Source: CAVRXZ01 sp963773035 (GTDB taxonomy: Bacteria; Acidobacteriota; Vicinamibacteria; Vicinamibacterales; CAVVIG01). From it: a DNA stretch of 64,000 nucleotides. The stretch is taken from NCBI GenBank assembly GCA_963773035.1, contig CAVYZX010000002.1, positions 62,001 to 126,000 on the forward strand, read 5' to 3'. A program made the translations under genes and the position numbers. Below, in pieces: positions 28,493 to 37,238 of the stretch (the stretch's first letter is position 1; each line of letters opens with the position of its first letter). The notes under the pieces are model-generated. The model saw nothing but the letters and a program-made list of their open reading frames with translations, was not told the DNA's origin and searched no databases.

Positions 28493-31067
28493 GTGACGAA
28501 GCGGCTGAAGGACGTCTGCGTCCTGTTCGCATTGGCTGTGATTGTCGGCGGGTGTGCGGCAGGGCAAGCATTCCGGCGCGGCGACGAAGCGATGAAGAAC
28601 GGGGACCTCGATCAGGCCGTGGCGGCATTCCGGGAGGCCGTCCAGGCGGATCCCGACAACCCCCGCTACAAGATCTCGCTAGAGCGCGCCATGCAGGCCG
28701 CCTCGCGGTTTCACCTCGATCGCGCCCACCAGTACGAACAGCAGGAGCAGCTCGAAGCAGCGCTTGGCGAGTACAAGGTGGCGGCCGAGTACGACCCGAG
28801 CAACCGGGGCATTGCCGGGAAGGTGGCCTCGCTCGAAAAGACGCTGCGCGACCGGCTCGAGGCAGCGCGTCCGAAAGCCCCCAGCCAGCAGCTGCGCGAA
28901 CGTGCGCGTGCGGCTTCCACAGAGCCAGCGCTGAACCCGGCGTCGCGCGAGCCGCTCGTCATCAATTTCGTCAACACGAACTTCAAGGACATCCTGACTT
29001 TCGTCGGGAATTACGCGGGCATCAACGTATCGTACGACCGCGAAGTCGTCGACCGGCCGTCGACGGTGCAGTTGACTGGCGTGACGCTGGAGCAGGCCCT
29101 GACCCAGATCATGACCATGAATCAACTCTCGGTACAAGGTGGTGAACGAGAAGTCGATTTTCGTCTTCCCGGATACCGTCGCCAAACACACGCAATACGA
29201 CGAGCAGGTGATCAAGACGTTCTACATTCAGCACGCGGACGCGACCGAAGTCGTGCAGCTTCTCAGCCAGGTCATCCGCCTGCCGAACATGGCCATTCAG
29301 CCGGCCATCGCTCCCAATAGAACGAACAACACCATCACCATCCGGGCCAGCACCTCGGTGATGCAGATTCTCGAGAAGCTCATCGAACAACACGACAAAC
29401 CCCGGGCCGAGATCGTGTTCGATATCGAGATTCTCGAAGTCGATCGCGAGCGCGCGAAAACGTACGGGCTCGATCTCACGCAATTTGCCGTTGGCGGTAT
29501 CTTCTCGCCGGAGGTTTCGCCGGGCGGCACGACGACTCAGACCCCGGGAGGCGCGCCGACCACGCCCGGAGGCGGCGCAGGAAACGTCACCACGACGACG
29601 GGGCAGTCGACGGCCCCGGGCGCGGTCGGATCGCCGCCGCCGTTCAACCTGAACACGATTTCAAGAGGGTTTTCCACATCCGACTTCTATTTGGCGGTGC
29701 CTGCGGCGATCGTGCGATTCCTCGAGTCTGACACGCGTACGAAGGTGCTCGCCAAGCCGCAGCTCCGCGGCACGGAAGGCTTCAAGGCGACGGTCAATCT
29801 CGGCACGGAAGTCCCGATCGTCACCACCAGCTACACGCCAATTGCCACCGGAGGCGCTGGCGTGAACCCGTTGAACTCGTTCAACCTGAAGCCCGTTGGG
29901 ATCAACATCGACATCACGCCGCGGGTGACGTTGGACGGCGACATCCTGATCGATCTCACGCTCGAGAGCAGCGCTCAGGGCCCCGATCAGAACATCGCAG
30001 GAACGAACTATCCGTCATTCGTGACGCGAAAGGTGGGCACGCATCTTCGACTGCGTGACGGTGAATCGAACCTGCTCGCCGGACTGTTGCGAGAAGACGA
30101 CCGCACGTCGGTGAAAGGCTTCCCAGGGGCCATTCACGTGCCAGTCCTCAAGCAGGCGTTTTCGAGCAACGACAACCGAAAGAGTCAGATCGACCTGATC
30201 ATGCTGCTGACGCCGCATATCGTCCGGTCTAACGAAATCACCGAGCTGGACCTCAAGTCCACGTTCATCGGATCTCAACAGAATCTTGGCCTCGGCGGCG
30301 GTCCGCCTCCACTGATTGCCCCGTTGCCTGAAGCCGAGGTGCCGGCCACCACTCCACCCGCGACGCCCCCGGCTACGACGCCAAGGCCGCCCGGCGCGCC
30401 AGGACCGACGCAACCCGGCGGAGCCATACTGACGCCACCGCCTGGTTCACCCGTTCCGGGATTTGTGCCCGTGCCTCAGACGCCGGCTCAAGCGCCTCCG
30501 ACGCCAGCTCCGGCGCCTGCGGCAACAAACCCACCGGCGACACCGCCGCCAACGCCAACGCCGCCACCGCAGGTTCCTCCGCCGACGTCGCCGACACCTC
30601 AGCCGGCAACGCCGCCGACGGTTCCGGAGCCACCGACTGCGGGAGCACCGATCGGATCCGCACAAGTGGTGATCTCACCACCGGGCGGCACGTTCCGGGT
30701 CGGCCAGGGTCCATACACCGTGCCGCTCTCGATTGTCGGCGCCGCACGATTGTCGACAGTCAGTCTCACGATTACGTACGACCCGGCGGTTCTGCGCGTT
30801 CGGAGCGTTCAAGAGGGAAGCTTCATGCGCCTCGGCGGAGCAAATGCCACGTTCGCCCAAGAAACTGCACCGGGTCGCATTGACGTCACCATCACACGTT
30901 CGGCCGATGCGACGGGCGCATCGGGAACCGGTCTGTTGGCGGCGGTGGTTTTCGATGCCATTGCGCCAGGCACGTCCCAATTGACGGTCAGTGGTGTCGG
31001 AACCGGGCCCGGTGGAACGCCCATGGGACTTCAGTTCAGACCAGTCACCGTCGCGGTACAAAGGTAA
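28493..31067 (+). pseudogene. gspD: Secretin (GspD/PilQ) lipoprotein with C-terminal cohesin-like domain, split by a +1 frameshift
   Basis: About 857 residues when joined. From GTG 28493 (preceded by GAGAGG) the product starts with a lipoprotein signal ending VIVGGCAAG. A TPR-like region (about 25-120) follows, then secretin N domains (INFVNTNFKDILTFVGNYAG). At 29131-29132 one extra G shifts the frame: removal joins NQLS to YKVVNEKSIFVFPDT. The rest has an N1-type domain (TFYIQHADATEVVQLLSQV), the secretin core (TKVLAKPQLRGTEGFKA, VGINIDITPRVTLDGDILID, IDLIMLLTPHIVRS), a Pro/Thr-rich linker (about 30330-30655) and a cohesin-like beta domain (about 30656-31067; TVPLSIVGAARLSTVSLTIT, TYDPAVLRVRSVQEGSF). 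An ATG at 28364 overlapping pilP is an alternative start but puts 43 residues before the signal. Confidence 0.88.
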
Positions 31068-31081
31068 GTGGAAAGTGCAAC

Positions 31082-31550
31082 GTGGAAAGTAACAGGGGAT
31101 ACACCTTCGTCGAGCTCCTCGTTGTTTCGACGATCGTCTTGATTCTTGCCTCTGCGATCATGCCGCTGGCGAAAATCACGGTCACTCGCCAGCGGGAGGC
31201 GGAGTTGCGGCGAGCACTCAGAGAAATGCGGACCGCCGTCGACAAATACAAAGACGCGGTCGATACGGCGGCGATTTCACCGCTCGAGGTCAAGGTGGGC
31301 ACTGAAGGCTATCCTGCCGACTTGGAGACGCTCGTCGATGGTGTGACGCCGACGAACGACGTCACGGGCCGCAAGCTCAAGTTCTTGAGGAGAATTCCGG
31401 TAGACCCGATGACCCACGGCACAGAGTGGGGACTGACGTTCCTATCAGGACAAGCCCGATTCGACACGCTGGGGTGGTCAGAACGTGTTCGATGTGTACA
31501 CCACCTTCGAGGGAACGGCCCTCGACGGAACGAAGTACAAGGACTGGTGA
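31082..31550 (+). pseudogene. Pseudopilin (GspG-like), split by a +1 frameshift
   Basis: Starts at GTG 31082 with a short leader MESNRG and the prepilin peptidase site G^YTFVE (Glu+5 present), then a hydrophobic helix LLVVSTIVLILASAIMPLAK. The body reads to HGTEWGL; one extra A at about 31436 then shifts the frame. Without it the product continues RSYQDKPDSTRWGGQNVFDV and ends GTKYKDW at the TGA 31548-31550, a typical GspG calcium-loop end, giving about 155 residues. It is the first of three pseudopilins after the secretin. The start lies 14 bases past the secretin stop. Confidence 0.85.
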
Positions 31551-31556
31551 AGATAG

Positions 31557-31983
31557 GTGGGGCGGGTACGGCAGGCGGCGCGGGTGCGGAAGGCTCCACA
31601 GGAGGCCGGGTTCACTCTCATCGAGCTGATGGTGGTGCTCTCGATCATCGTGATCCTGGCATCGATGGGCCTGGCGCAGTACAGGAACAGCGTCGTGTAC
31701 GCCAGCGAAGCGGTGCTGCATCAGGACCTGACGTTGATGCGCGATGCGATCGACCAGTACTACGCAGACAAGGGACAGTATCCGGACAACGCTCGACGCA
31801 CTGGTCACCGACGGGTACCTTCGCAAGATTCCGGAGGATCCGTTCACGAAGTCGATGAGCTCCTGGCAGACGGTACCGTCCGAGCCGGATCCCAACAATC
31901 CGACAGCGCAGGCCGGAGTGTTCGACGTCAAGAGTGGCTCGGATCGAACGGCGCTCGACGGCTCGAAGTACGCGGAGTGGTAA
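31557..31983 (+). pseudogene. Second pseudopilin (GspG-like), split by a +1 frameshift
   Basis: Starts at GTG 31557, or possibly GTG 31584. The cleavage site is QEAG^FTLIE with Glu+5, followed by the helix LMVVLSIIVILASMGLAQYR. The frame shifts at about 31788: dropping one A of GACAAC gives QYPDTLDALVTDGYLRKIPE and then GVFDVKSGSDRTALDG, ending GSKYAEW at TAA 31981-31983, about 141 residues. The ending parallels that of the first pseudopilin (ALDGTKYKDW), so the two are diverged duplicates. Without the correction the first frame runs on into the downstream lipoprotein gene. Confidence 0.85.
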
Positions 31984-31994
31984 GCCGCGAGATC

Positions 31995-33353
31995 ATGGCC
32001 ATGGACAATAGATATAGGAAGCTCATGTTTAGCTCGATCACGGCTCGCCGCAAGATTGCCCGTCTCGTCTGGTTCTCAGCCGCTGTCGCGTCCTTGACGG
32101 TCGCTTGTGAAAGGGTGCCACTCATGGCGCCGACAGGCTCGACGATCACGCTGACCACAGGCGTCACGGCGTTGCCCGTCAATGGCTCTACTGAGATCAT
32201 CGCGCAGATACTCGAAGCAGCAGGCACGCCGCCTCACTCTGGGACGCACATCACATTTTTCACAACCCTGGGAAGAGTCGCGCCTCCAGATGTCGAGACG
32301 GACGTCAACGGACGTGTGGTCGTGCGGTTTCTCGCCGGAGACTCCAACGGAACCGCAACGATTACCGCGACCTCAGGAGGCGCTTCGACAGGAGCGAATG
32401 GCGGAATCAAGATTGCTGTGGGCACCGCGGCGGTTGGCCGCGTGACGATAAGTGCTAACCCTGCGTCCGTGCCTTCAAACGGCGGTTCAACCACCATTGT
32501 GGCCGATGTCTTCGACATCAACGGCAACGCGCTGAACAATGCCCCTGTGAGTTTCACCACAACTGCAGGCTCACTGGCGAATGCACTGGCCATCACAAAC
32601 GCGATCGGCCGTGCCACGACGACCTTGACGACGAGCCAGCAGGCGACCGTGACTGGCTCCGTCGGTGCGCAGGCGCCAGCCACAACGACACCGCCCCCAA
32701 GTACCGGCGGCGGCACGACACCAACGACTCCTACGACACCAACGTCTTCAGGCCAAGCCTCCGGATCGGTAACGGTGACGATCTCCGCCGTGCCGACACT
32801 GGTGATCACGCCGCCGGCGACACCGCCCAGCGCCGGTCTGCCCGCAGCGTTCACCTTCGCGGTGACGGTGCCGGCTCAGAACGGCAGCGCGGTCCGCGAG
32901 GTGACGGTCGATTGGGGCGACGGCGACCGACAAAACCTCGGCGCCGTCACAGGCAACGCGGTCGTATCGCATGTCTACGACAACGCCGGCACCTACGCTG
33001 TGACCGGTACAGTGACCGATGCCTCAGGGAATACGAGCACGGTGTCGACTTCTGTAACGGTCATACCGGTCCCGGCACCGACCGTTGTCATCACGTTCTC
33101 ACCCGTCCCAGCAAGAGCGAATGCGGCGACGACCTTCACGATTCAGGTCACGGTACCGGCGGGCATCAGCGTGGTCAACACGGTCATCGATTTCGGCGAC
33201 GGTCAGTCTCAGAACCTTGGTGGGCTGTCGGGCAGTTCACCACCGATTCCACATGTTTACACGTCAACTGGAACGTTTACGGCGAGGGTGACTGTAACGG
33301 ACTCGACGGGACGCACCACGATTGGTTCGACATCGGTGTCGGTTAGCCAATGA
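31995..33353 (+). CDS. Lipoprotein with Big/invasin-like and two PKD-type Ig domains
   Basis: About 452 residues from ATG 31995 (ATG 32001 is an alternative), 11 bases after the second pseudopilin. The signal ends in a lipobox, SLTVACERV. The body has invasin/Big_1-like repeats (GSTEIIAQILEAAGTPPHSG, then GRVVVRFLAGDSNGTATITA; and STTIVADVFDINGNALNNAP), a Thr/Pro/Gly-rich linker (about 225-255), and two PKD domains (VDWGDGDRQNLGAV with HVYDNAGTYAVTGTVTDASG; IDFGDGQSQNLGGL with HVYTSTGTFTARVTVTDSTG). It is probably surface-exposed. Its place between pseudopilin genes suggests a role with the secretion or pilus machine, perhaps adhesion or a substrate; that is inference. Confidence 0.82.
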   Translation: MAMDNRYRKLMFSSITARRKIARLVWFSAAVASLTVACERVPLMAPTGSTITLTTGVTALPVNGSTEIIAQILEAAGTPPHSGTHITFFTTLGRVAPPDVETDVNGRVVVRFLAGDSNGTATITATSGGASTGANGGIKIAVGTAAVGRVTISANPASVPSNGGSTTIVADVFDINGNALNNAPVSFTTTAGSLANALAITNAIGRATTTLTTSQQATVTGSVGAQAPATTTPPPSTGGGTTPTTPTTPTSSGQASGSVTVTISAVPTLVITPPATPPSAGLPAAFTFAVTVPAQNGSAVREVTVDWGDGDRQNLGAVTGNAVVSHVYDNAGTYAVTGTVTDASGNTSTVSTSVTVIPVPAPTVVITFSPVPARANAATTFTIQVTVPAGISVVNTVIDFGDGQSQNLGGLSGSSPPIPHVYTSTGTFTARVTVTDSTGRTTIGSTSVSVSQ

Positions 33354-34195
33354 TGCTTGCGGCTCTTTGTGCGCAGGTTCACCGTAGGGGTCTGTGGAAG
33401 GACCGCCACTCAAATAGCGAACGCGGCTATGCGATGGTGGTCCTGCTCGTCAGCCTGAGCGTGATGACCGTCATGATGAGCGTCGCGATGCCGGTCTGGA
33501 AGCAGACAGCTCAGCGCGAAAAGGAAACCGAGCTGGTGTTTCGGGGCGAACAGTACGCGCGGGCCATCGCGCTGTTTCAACGCAAGCACGGGCCGGGCAC
33601 GCTTCCACCCAGCATCAATGTGCTCGTTGAAGAGCGGTTCATCCGCAAAAAGTTCAAAGACCCGATCACCAACGACGACTTCGCGCCGATCCTGCAGGGC
33701 GTCTCGACACAAGGCAACAGCACTGGACAGACGCCGTCTCAACAGCCTCAAGGGCAAGGCCGCGGGCTCACTCCGACGCCGCCTGCGACATCCCAGCAGG
33801 GAAGGGGAGCGCAGCCTGCGGGAAACGCACCGGGGACGGCGTTTGGCGGCGTGACAGGCGTCGCCAGCAAGAGCAAAGAAAAATCAATTCGACTCTACAA
33901 GGGTCGTAATCACTACAACGAGTGGCAGTTCGTCTATACGCCACCTGCGCAAGCACCAGGTACTGGCGGCCCGAACGCCCCCGGCGTCGGCGGACAGCGT
34001 GGACGCGGCAATCAGAGTCCCACGAACCCGCAGGGCGGAACACCGTTTCCGCCTGGCATGCGGGGCGGACCGGGCGATGGCAGGGGTCGAGGCTTTGGAG
34101 CTCCGCCTGATGGCCGCTCCGGATTTCCGCCGTTCGGCCCCACCAGTCCCAGTGGACCGCCGCGCGGCACGGGCCCGCTACCTCCGGGGCGCTAA
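33350..34195 (+). CDS. Third pseudopilin-like protein with a long Gly/Pro-rich tail
   Basis: A 281-residue protein whose start overlaps the preceding stop (ATGA). A 26-residue leader ends SERG^YAMVV; the hydrophobic helix VLLVSLSVMTVMMSVAMPVW follows, so it looks like a prepilin, but position +5 is Val where Glu is nearly universal. A conserved globular part (QREKETELVFRGEQYARAIA, then LPPSINVLVEERFIRKKFKD) is shared with acidobacterial GspG-like proteins. From about residue 130 it is mostly Gln/Gly/Pro/Arg-rich low complexity, interrupted by KSIRLYKGRNHYNEWQFVY. Lack of Glu+5 is a GspK trait, although size and context differ. Confidence 0.8.
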   Translation: MMLAALCAQVHRRGLWKDRHSNSERGYAMVVLLVSLSVMTVMMSVAMPVWKQTAQREKETELVFRGEQYARAIALFQRKHGPGTLPPSINVLVEERFIRKKFKDPITNDDFAPILQGVSTQGNSTGQTPSQQPQGQGRGLTPTPPATSQQGRGAQPAGNAPGTAFGGVTGVASKSKEKSIRLYKGRNHYNEWQFVYTPPAQAPGTGGPNAPGVGGQRGRGNQSPTNPQGGTPFPPGMRGGPGDGRGRGFGAPPDGRSGFPPFGPTSPSGPPRGTGPLPPGR

Positions 34196-34207
34196 GGTCT
34201 CATTCCT

Positions 34208-35287
34208 TCAGAACTCACCCAACGCGTCGTGAAACGCACGACGAACCTTCTGCATCTGCTCCAGCGTGCTCCCGCTGCAGGCTCGATTGGTCAGAAGGAC
34301 GAAGTAGCGATCGCGCGCGGGATCGATCCAGAGCGAGGTGCCGGTGAAACCGGGATGACCGAACGCCGTTGAGGACATCCGCGTGCCGCACGAGGACGTC
34401 GGGAGCATGGTGTCCCATCCAAGAGCGCGCGAGCTGCCAGCGACCTGGCTCCTCGTCGTGAAGCGCGAAACGAGCAACGGAATGAGTGGCCCCGAGACTC
34501 GGCTATCGCCCCTGGCGGCTCGCAGAAAGGCCCGTGCGAACGCCCCGACGCCAGCCGCCGTGCCAAACAATCCGGCGTGTCCTGCCGCACCACTCAAGGC
34601 GGCCGCGTAGTTGTCGTGAACTTCGCCGACCAGCCTGCGGTTCCTGCGCGTATCCTCGTCGAGCGGCATCGTCGGCGCGGCACGAGATCTCAGAGCCGGA
34701 ACCAACCCGAAGGACAACGGCTCGGTCTCGAGCGCCGGTTCCGAAGCTTTCAGCGCGCCGATCAGCCCATCGAACTCTGCAGTCAGAGGCCGGCCCGCGC
34801 GATCGGCGACGAGAAAGCCCAACAGGATGAAACCCAGATCGGAATACACCGAGCGGGAGCGCGGTTGATACTCGAGTCGCATCGTGCAGATCTCGTGCTC
34901 GAACTCGCGCCGGCCTTCAGGTGAAGCGTCGAGGAGCCGCGCGGCGAGACCTGACGCATGCTCGAGGAGATCCTGCACGGTCACTGATTCGCGACCAATC
35001 CCGCGCCATTCGCTGAAACTCTCCTCGATTCGATCGTCGAGACGCAGCACGCCTCGGTGCACCTGTTCCATCACGATGCTCGTGGTCGCGATGACTTTTG
35101 TGAGGGAAGCGAGATCGAAGACCGTGGCTTCGCTGGCAGCAGGCGAATTGGGGTCGAACGTCAGGCTGCCAAAGGACTCCCGCCACCGAGAGTTTGTGCT
35201 GGATCCAACGTCGACCGACGCGGCCGGAAAAACGCGGCGCGCGAGCGCGTCCTGGAGAACGTGCCGCGCCTCATCGAGCGCAGCCAC
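34208..35287 (-). CDS. Class C beta-lactamase-family serine hydrolase
   Basis: A 359-residue protein of the penicillin-binding-protein/AmpC fold. Motif 1 is SLTK (DLASLTKVIATTSIV), motif 2 is YSD (RSVYSDLGFILLGFLV) where YxN is usual, and the third motif region is GHPGFTGTSLWIDP. No signal peptide is seen. It lies 14 bases after murQ on the same strand, which suggests a part in cell-wall recycling (peptidase or amidase on muropeptides) and not antibiotic resistance. The specificity is uncertain. Confidence 0.82.
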   Translation of the reverse strand: MAALDEARHVLQDALARRVFPAASVDVGSSTNSRWRESFGSLTFDPNSPAASEATVFDLASLTKVIATTSIVMEQVHRGVLRLDDRIEESFSEWRGIGRESVTVQDLLEHASGLAARLLDASPEGRREFEHEICTMRLEYQPRSRSVYSDLGFILLGFLVADRAGRPLTAEFDGLIGALKASEPALETEPLSFGLVPALRSRAAPTMPLDEDTRRNRRLVGEVHDNYAAALSGAAGHAGLFGTAAGVGAFARAFLRAARGDSRVSGPLIPLLVSRFTTRSQVAGSSRALGWDTMLPTSSCGTRMSSTAFGHPGFTGTSLWIDPARDRYFVLLTNRACSGSTLEQMQKVRRAFHDALGEF

Positions 35288-35301
35288 AGATGTGCCCGCG
35301 A

Positions 35302-36246
35302 TCAGCCAACCTTCAAGAGCTCCTTCAGACGCCGCTCGGCGTCCTCACCGATCGCATCGCGAACGAAATCGTGGGCGTGACGCAGGCGTGCCAGCGCCTG
35401 CGGATAGGCCAAGCCGGATTTCTGCATGACGATCGCCGCCTTCACGTTCCAATGGGCGCGGCGCAGGAGCTTGTCGGCCGCGTCGTAGTCGAGACCGGTG
35501 ACAATCGCGATGATGCGTCGCGCCCGGTCGCGTCGCTGCTCGGAACCGGTCTGCACGTCAACCATCAGGTTGCCGTAGGTCTTTCCAATCCGGATCATGG
35601 CGGCCGTCGTCAACATGTTGAGGACGATCTTGGTCGCCGTGCCGGCCTTGAGACGTGTCGACCCGGCGATCACTTCCGGGCCGACGGCTGGAGCAATCGT
35701 CAAGTCGACGAATGTCTGCAAGTCGGTCTGCGGATCGCACGTGACGAAGACGATCTTCGAACCAGCGCGCCTTGCGCGGGTCAGCGCGCCACGCACGAAC
35801 TGCGTCATGCCGCTCGCTGAAACACCGACGACGACGTCCCTTTTCGACGGCCGGAGGCGGCTCATCGACCGTGCGCCTTCTTCGTAGTTGTCCTCGACGC
35901 CTTCGCGCTGGTGAAGGATGGCCTCCTGGCCGCCGGCCATGATCGCCTGCACGAGGTCGGGATTGGTGCCGAAGGTGGGCGGCATCTCAGCCGATTCGAG
36001 GATTCCAAGACGACCGCTCGTGCCGGCTCCGACGAAGATTAAACGGCCGCCCTTGCGGAGGGCCTGCGAGATGATGTCGACGCCGACGGCGATCCGAACC
36101 TTCTCTCGCTGAACCGCGGCGAGCATCTTGCGGTCTTCATTGAGCATCCCTTCGATGATGTCGGTCGGCGAGAGCTTGTCGATTGCGAGCGTCGAGGGAT
36201 TGATCGCTTCGGTGGGAAGAGCCTGCCATTTCGATCGCACTGCCAT
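35302..36246 (-). CDS. murQ: N-acetylmuramic acid 6-phosphate etherase MurQ
   Basis: 314 residues from ATG 36246, chosen because the product then begins with the family's WQALPTEAINPSTLAIDKLS. The frame is open a further 400 bases upstream, but that part overlaps xerD. SIS-domain features are clear: GGRLIFVGAGTSGRLGILES (the sugar-phosphate loop), AEMPPTFGTNPDLVQAIMAG, and VVVGVSASGMTQFVRGAL. MurQ cleaves the lactyl ether of MurNAc-6-phosphate to GlcNAc-6-phosphate during peptidoglycan recycling. It is divergent from xerD with 48 bases between. Confidence 0.95.
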   Translation of the reverse strand: MAVRSKWQALPTEAINPSTLAIDKLSPTDIIEGMLNEDRKMLAAVQREKVRIAVGVDIISQALRKGGRLIFVGAGTSGRLGILESAEMPPTFGTNPDLVQAIMAGGQEAILHQREGVEDNYEEGARSMSRLRPSKRDVVVGVSASGMTQFVRGALTRARRAGSKIVFVTCDPQTDLQTFVDLTIAPAVGPEVIAGSTRLKAGTATKIVLNMLTTAAMIRIGKTYGNLMVDVQTGSEQRRDRARRIIAIVTGLDYDAADKLLRRAHWNVKAAIVMQKSGLAYPQALARLRHAHDFVRDAIGEDAERRLKELLKVG

Positions 36247-36294
36247 GCTGGACCGACCTCGGGAACCGGGCGGCGATACTATCATAGCAACCCT

Positions 36295-37170
36295 GTGATT
36301 GACCTGTATCTGGACCACTTGCGCGTCGAGCGCCGCCTGGCCGATCACACGCTCGAGAGCTACGCCCGAGATTTGGGCGCTCTGGCCGCTTTCTCGGCCA
36401 CTTTGAACCGCCGGCCCGAGTCGCTCGACCGGGCGGCCCTGGAAGCGTTCGTCCGCCGGCGTGTCACGAGCGGACTGTCCCCACGATCCGTGGCTCGTGA
36501 AGTGGCGGCGATCCGGGGCTTTTACCGTTTTCTCGTACTCGACCGCCACCTGCAGGAAAGTCCCGCGGAAGATTTGCGGCCGCCTCGTGCGTGGCCCGCG
36601 CTGCCGAAATCTCTCTCCCTGGAAGAGGTGGACTCGCTGATCGCTCAACCCGATATCTCGACGCCACGCGGTCTGCGCGATCGCGCGATGATTGAGTTGC
36701 TCTACGCCACAGGAATGCGCGTGTCAGAATTGGTCGGCGTGCGCAGCGCCGACCTGCACCTTGATGAGCACTATCTGACGTGTATCGGTAAAGGGAATAA
36801 AGAACGGCTGATTCCGATTGGCGAACAGGCCACAGCGTGGATACGGCGTTATCAGCGCGACGGCCGGGCCGCCTTGATGAAGGGACGCTCGGCGCCCACT
36901 ATGTTCGTCAACGCCCGAGGCCGGCCGCTCAGCCGCGTCGGCTTCTGGAAGAACCTGAAAGAGTACGGGAGTCGGGCCGGTCTCCCAAAGTCCCTCAGCC
37001 CGCATGTCGTCAGGCATTCGTTTGCGACGCATTTGCTGGAGCGAGGAGCTGACCTTCGGGCGATTCAGATGATGCTCGGTCACGCCGACCTTTCGACCAC
37101 GCAAATCTACACGCATGTACTCGAAGCGCGCCTGCGGACGATCTACGACCGCTTCCATCCACGCCCGTGA
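36295..37170 (+). CDS. xerD: Tyrosine recombinase XerD
   Basis: A 291-residue recombinase starting at GTG. The SAM-like N-terminal domain (about 1-85) and the catalytic domain are complete: Arg in LLYATGMRVSELVGV, Lys in IGKGNKERLIPIG, HxxR in SPHVVRHSFATHLLERGADL, and His/Tyr in MLGHADLSTTQIYTHV. Length and motifs fit XerD, which resolves chromosome dimers at dif together with XerC and FtsK. A dif-like site lies about 7.6 kb away at 44796-44823. The metK gene follows on the same strand after 68 bases. Confidence 0.92.
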   Translation: MIDLYLDHLRVERRLADHTLESYARDLGALAAFSATLNRRPESLDRAALEAFVRRRVTSGLSPRSVAREVAAIRGFYRFLVLDRHLQESPAEDLRPPRAWPALPKSLSLEEVDSLIAQPDISTPRGLRDRAMIELLYATGMRVSELVGVRSADLHLDEHYLTCIGKGNKERLIPIGEQATAWIRRYQRDGRAALMKGRSAPTMFVNARGRPLSRVGFWKNLKEYGSRAGLPKSLSPHVVRHSFATHLLERGADLRAIQMMLGHADLSTTQIYTHVLEARLRTIYDRFHPRP

Positions 37171-37238
37171 TCCTGATAGACTTAATCGTTTCCAGACACG
37201 CGAATTTTCACGTCACAGAGCAAGCCAAGGAGTAGCGC

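Noticed and set aside
31557..33353. A single 598-residue pseudopilin-Ig/PKD fusion protein
   Set aside because: The fusion only arises because the shifted pseudopilin frame runs into the lipoprotein frame; the lipoprotein has its own start and signal, and the pseudopilin has its own proper end in another frame.
36247..36648. Upstream extension of the murQ frame by 134 codons
   Set aside because: It overlaps xerD on the other strand, and the conserved MurQ protein starts at 36246.
37171..37238. SAM riboswitch upstream of metK
   Set aside because: The gap is only 68 bases and no riboswitch-like helices or terminator were seen; a plain ribosome-binding site is present.
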